Source: Albula goreensis (taxonomy: Eukaryota; Chordata; Actinopteri; Albuliformes; Albulidae). From it: DNA of 64,000 nt. Made by a program: the position numbers and the translations under genes. The stretch covers positions 248,001-312,000 of the forward strand of contig CM040751.1 in the NCBI GenBank assembly GCA_022829145.1, in the 5' to 3' direction. This document shows, one piece after another, positions 62,460 through 64,000 of this stretch. Position 1 is the first letter of the stretch, and every line of letters starts with the position of its first letter. Below the pieces are notes generated by a model. The model saw only the letters and a program-made list of their open reading frames with translations, searched no databases and had not been told where the DNA came from.

Positions 62460-63671
62460 TCTGATTTGACATAGAATGACCCCATTTATTTCCAGTTATC
62501 CTAGGCAGTCAAAGTCTATTTTGTTTTAAATGGCCCTATTTCTTCTCATTTCTTTCTTGCTGAAAGAGATGGCAGAAACCTGGAGCTGAGTCCTCTCTTG
62601 TTCACTCTCTTCTTGAGCTCCGCCTACAGGTTTTCAATTGGATTTAGGTAAGGGGACTGGGATGGCCATAGCAAAAGCTTGATTTTGTGTTCATTTAGCC
62701 ATTTGATCATTAGATGTATGCTTTGGATCGTTGTCTTGCTGAAAGATCCAACCACGACCAAGTTTTAGCCTATTGGCAGAGGCAGCCAGATTTTGATTTA
62801 AAATCTCCTGGTACTTCCTTGAATCCATGATGCCATGTATGCCAACAATACTGCCAGGGCCTCTGGAGGAGAAACAGCCCCGCAGCATCACAGATCCTCC
62901 ACCATATTTAACGTGTAACGGTATTAAGTGCTTTTCTCTGTCCCAGTTAAAGTTCCAGTGGTGTCTGGCAAACTCCAAGCACTTCTGCTTGTGACAAAAA
63001 GATAGGAAAGGCTACTTTCTGGCATACCTTCCAAACAGTTTGTTGGCAGGGAGGTCACATCTTATGGTGGATTTGGAGACATGGTGACCCCAAGATGGTA
63101 CCAAACTCTGTAATTCTGAAACTATGATCTATGAAGATTTTGTTACTTCTCTGCCCATCCTCCTAACTTTAGCTGCTGACAATATAGCCTTAGGTCCTCT
63201 TCCAGGCTGGTTCATGATAGTTTTGAATTTCTTAAAACTTTTTAATGATTGCTGTAACTTTAAGTCGAACAGCTATTTTATTGTATCCGTTACCTGATTT
63301 GTGTCAGGTAAGTCAACTCACTTTTGCCTTGTTGCAATGGAATGCGGCCCTGTGTCACCTCATTTTTATACCCCAGCAAAACAGGAAACCATTGATGACT
63401 TCTTAAAATTTCCTGAACACTTTGGCCAACTTAAAATTTGTTAAATATGTGTGGGATCATACTTCATTTATAGTTCCTTAATTCAATCGTGATTTTGTTT
63501 TAAAAATGTATTTTTCACTCACGGTTGCTTTATTCTCAGACTAAATGTACCTCAAATACAGGTATGATTTATTTTCAATTTAATATTAAGATTAATAACT
63601 GACAAAGTTAACTTTTTATTAGCCTTTTCAATCATCTTTAGCAAGGGCGCCAATAATTCTGGAGGGCACTG
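62460..63671 (-). mobile_element. Tc1-like transposon relic
   Basis: The right end, read on the minus strand, is CAGTGCCCTCCAGAATTATT followed by GGCGCCC, a common fish Tc1 terminus, with TA next to it (63,672-673). Transposase pieces: HVKYGGGSVMLRGCFSSRGP, GWIFQQDNDPKHTSN (second catalytic Asp) and SQSPYLNPIENL with the final Glu, followed directly by a stop where Trp is usual. An upstream FARHHWNFNW block is present. Frames are broken toward the N-terminus (about 62,980-63,300), and no left inverted repeat was found. The left edge is approximate. Confidence 0.85.
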
Positions 63672-63835
63672 TAATAAATTACAGGGTAAAATAATAACAT
63701 TTTATAACTGATAAAATAATTTTAATAATTATATTTTAATAGACATTACATTATCCAGAAAAACATTATCAAGAATAATGTAATAATTTTACCTGACAAT
63801 GTAATATCTTTTAAAAAATATTGAATATTTGTATA

Positions 63836-63895
63836 ACAAGAGCATAAGAACATAAGACCATGTTACGACGAGAACAGCCCAGCTAAGCTTGCCAT
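63836..63895 (-). repeat. LINE 3'-tail fragment
   Basis: AGCATAAGAACATAAGA followed by CGACGAGAACAG is the reverse complement of the TTCTTATGTT-type tail and the adjacent conserved block of a common fish LINE 3' end, as in the fragment at 19,095-19,210. Confidence 0.5.
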
Positions 63896-64000
63896 TTTAA
63901 CTAAAGAATATTCAAGATTTCACCAAGGATGTGATAGGTTCCAGGTTTTTATGATATTAGTTAAGGTTTCCTGTAGGTGACAGAACTGTGTTGTATTCTG

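Overview
The window reads as ray-finned fish genomic DNA. It is AT-rich, has large introns, and has one clear host gene. It also carries mobile elements typical of fish: Gmr1-like and other Ty3/gypsy elements, DIRS, L2-like and RTE-like LINEs, CACTA/EnSpm, piggyBac, PIF/Harbinger, hAT and Tc1. No bacterial gene, CRISPR array, rRNA or tRNA gene was recognised. The species cannot be named from this sequence.

Host gene (right third, minus strand, 46.9-62.2 kb): the 3' half of an ephrin receptor gene, best matched to EPHA4. Twelve exons join in frame with consensus splice sites. They encode the second fibronectin III domain, the transmembrane helix, the juxtamembrane tyrosines, the whole tyrosine kinase, the SAM domain and a C-terminal MVPV PDZ ligand. 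The ephrin-binding, Cys-rich and first FN3 exons must lie beyond position 64,000. The introns hold a hAT element with a perfect 8-bp target duplication, a second hAT-like MITE, LTR-type sequence, a Harbinger element, a Tc1-like relic and an unexplained hairpin.

Mobile-element region (left two thirds): 4.5-5.6 kb is a piggyBac transposase relic. 5.84-12.96 kb is a long Gmr1-like Ty3/gypsy fossil with two near-identical LTRs, integrase placed before reverse transcriptase, and a SCAN-like Gag. 15.2-17.2 kb is a DIRS-type tyrosine-recombinase retroelement relic. 20.1-33.6 kb is a nest: L2-like LINE pieces flank a conventional-order Ty3/gypsy fossil, which is itself split by a 6.8-kb CACTA/EnSpm element. 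That CACTA carries part of a Tnp2-type transposase and a four-exon SAMD3-like gene. 33.8-42.0 kb is a second nest: an RTE-like LINE whose C-terminal coding region holds a second Gmr1-like element, flanked by a perfect GGCTG duplication.

How it fits together: the fossils are nested insertions with no shared pathway. The SAMD3-like gene and the transposase fragment are probably two genes of one CACTA element. The window allows direct comparison of both Ty3/gypsy pol orders: integrase before RT in the two Gmr1-like elements, and RT before integrase in the 20.5-33 kb element.
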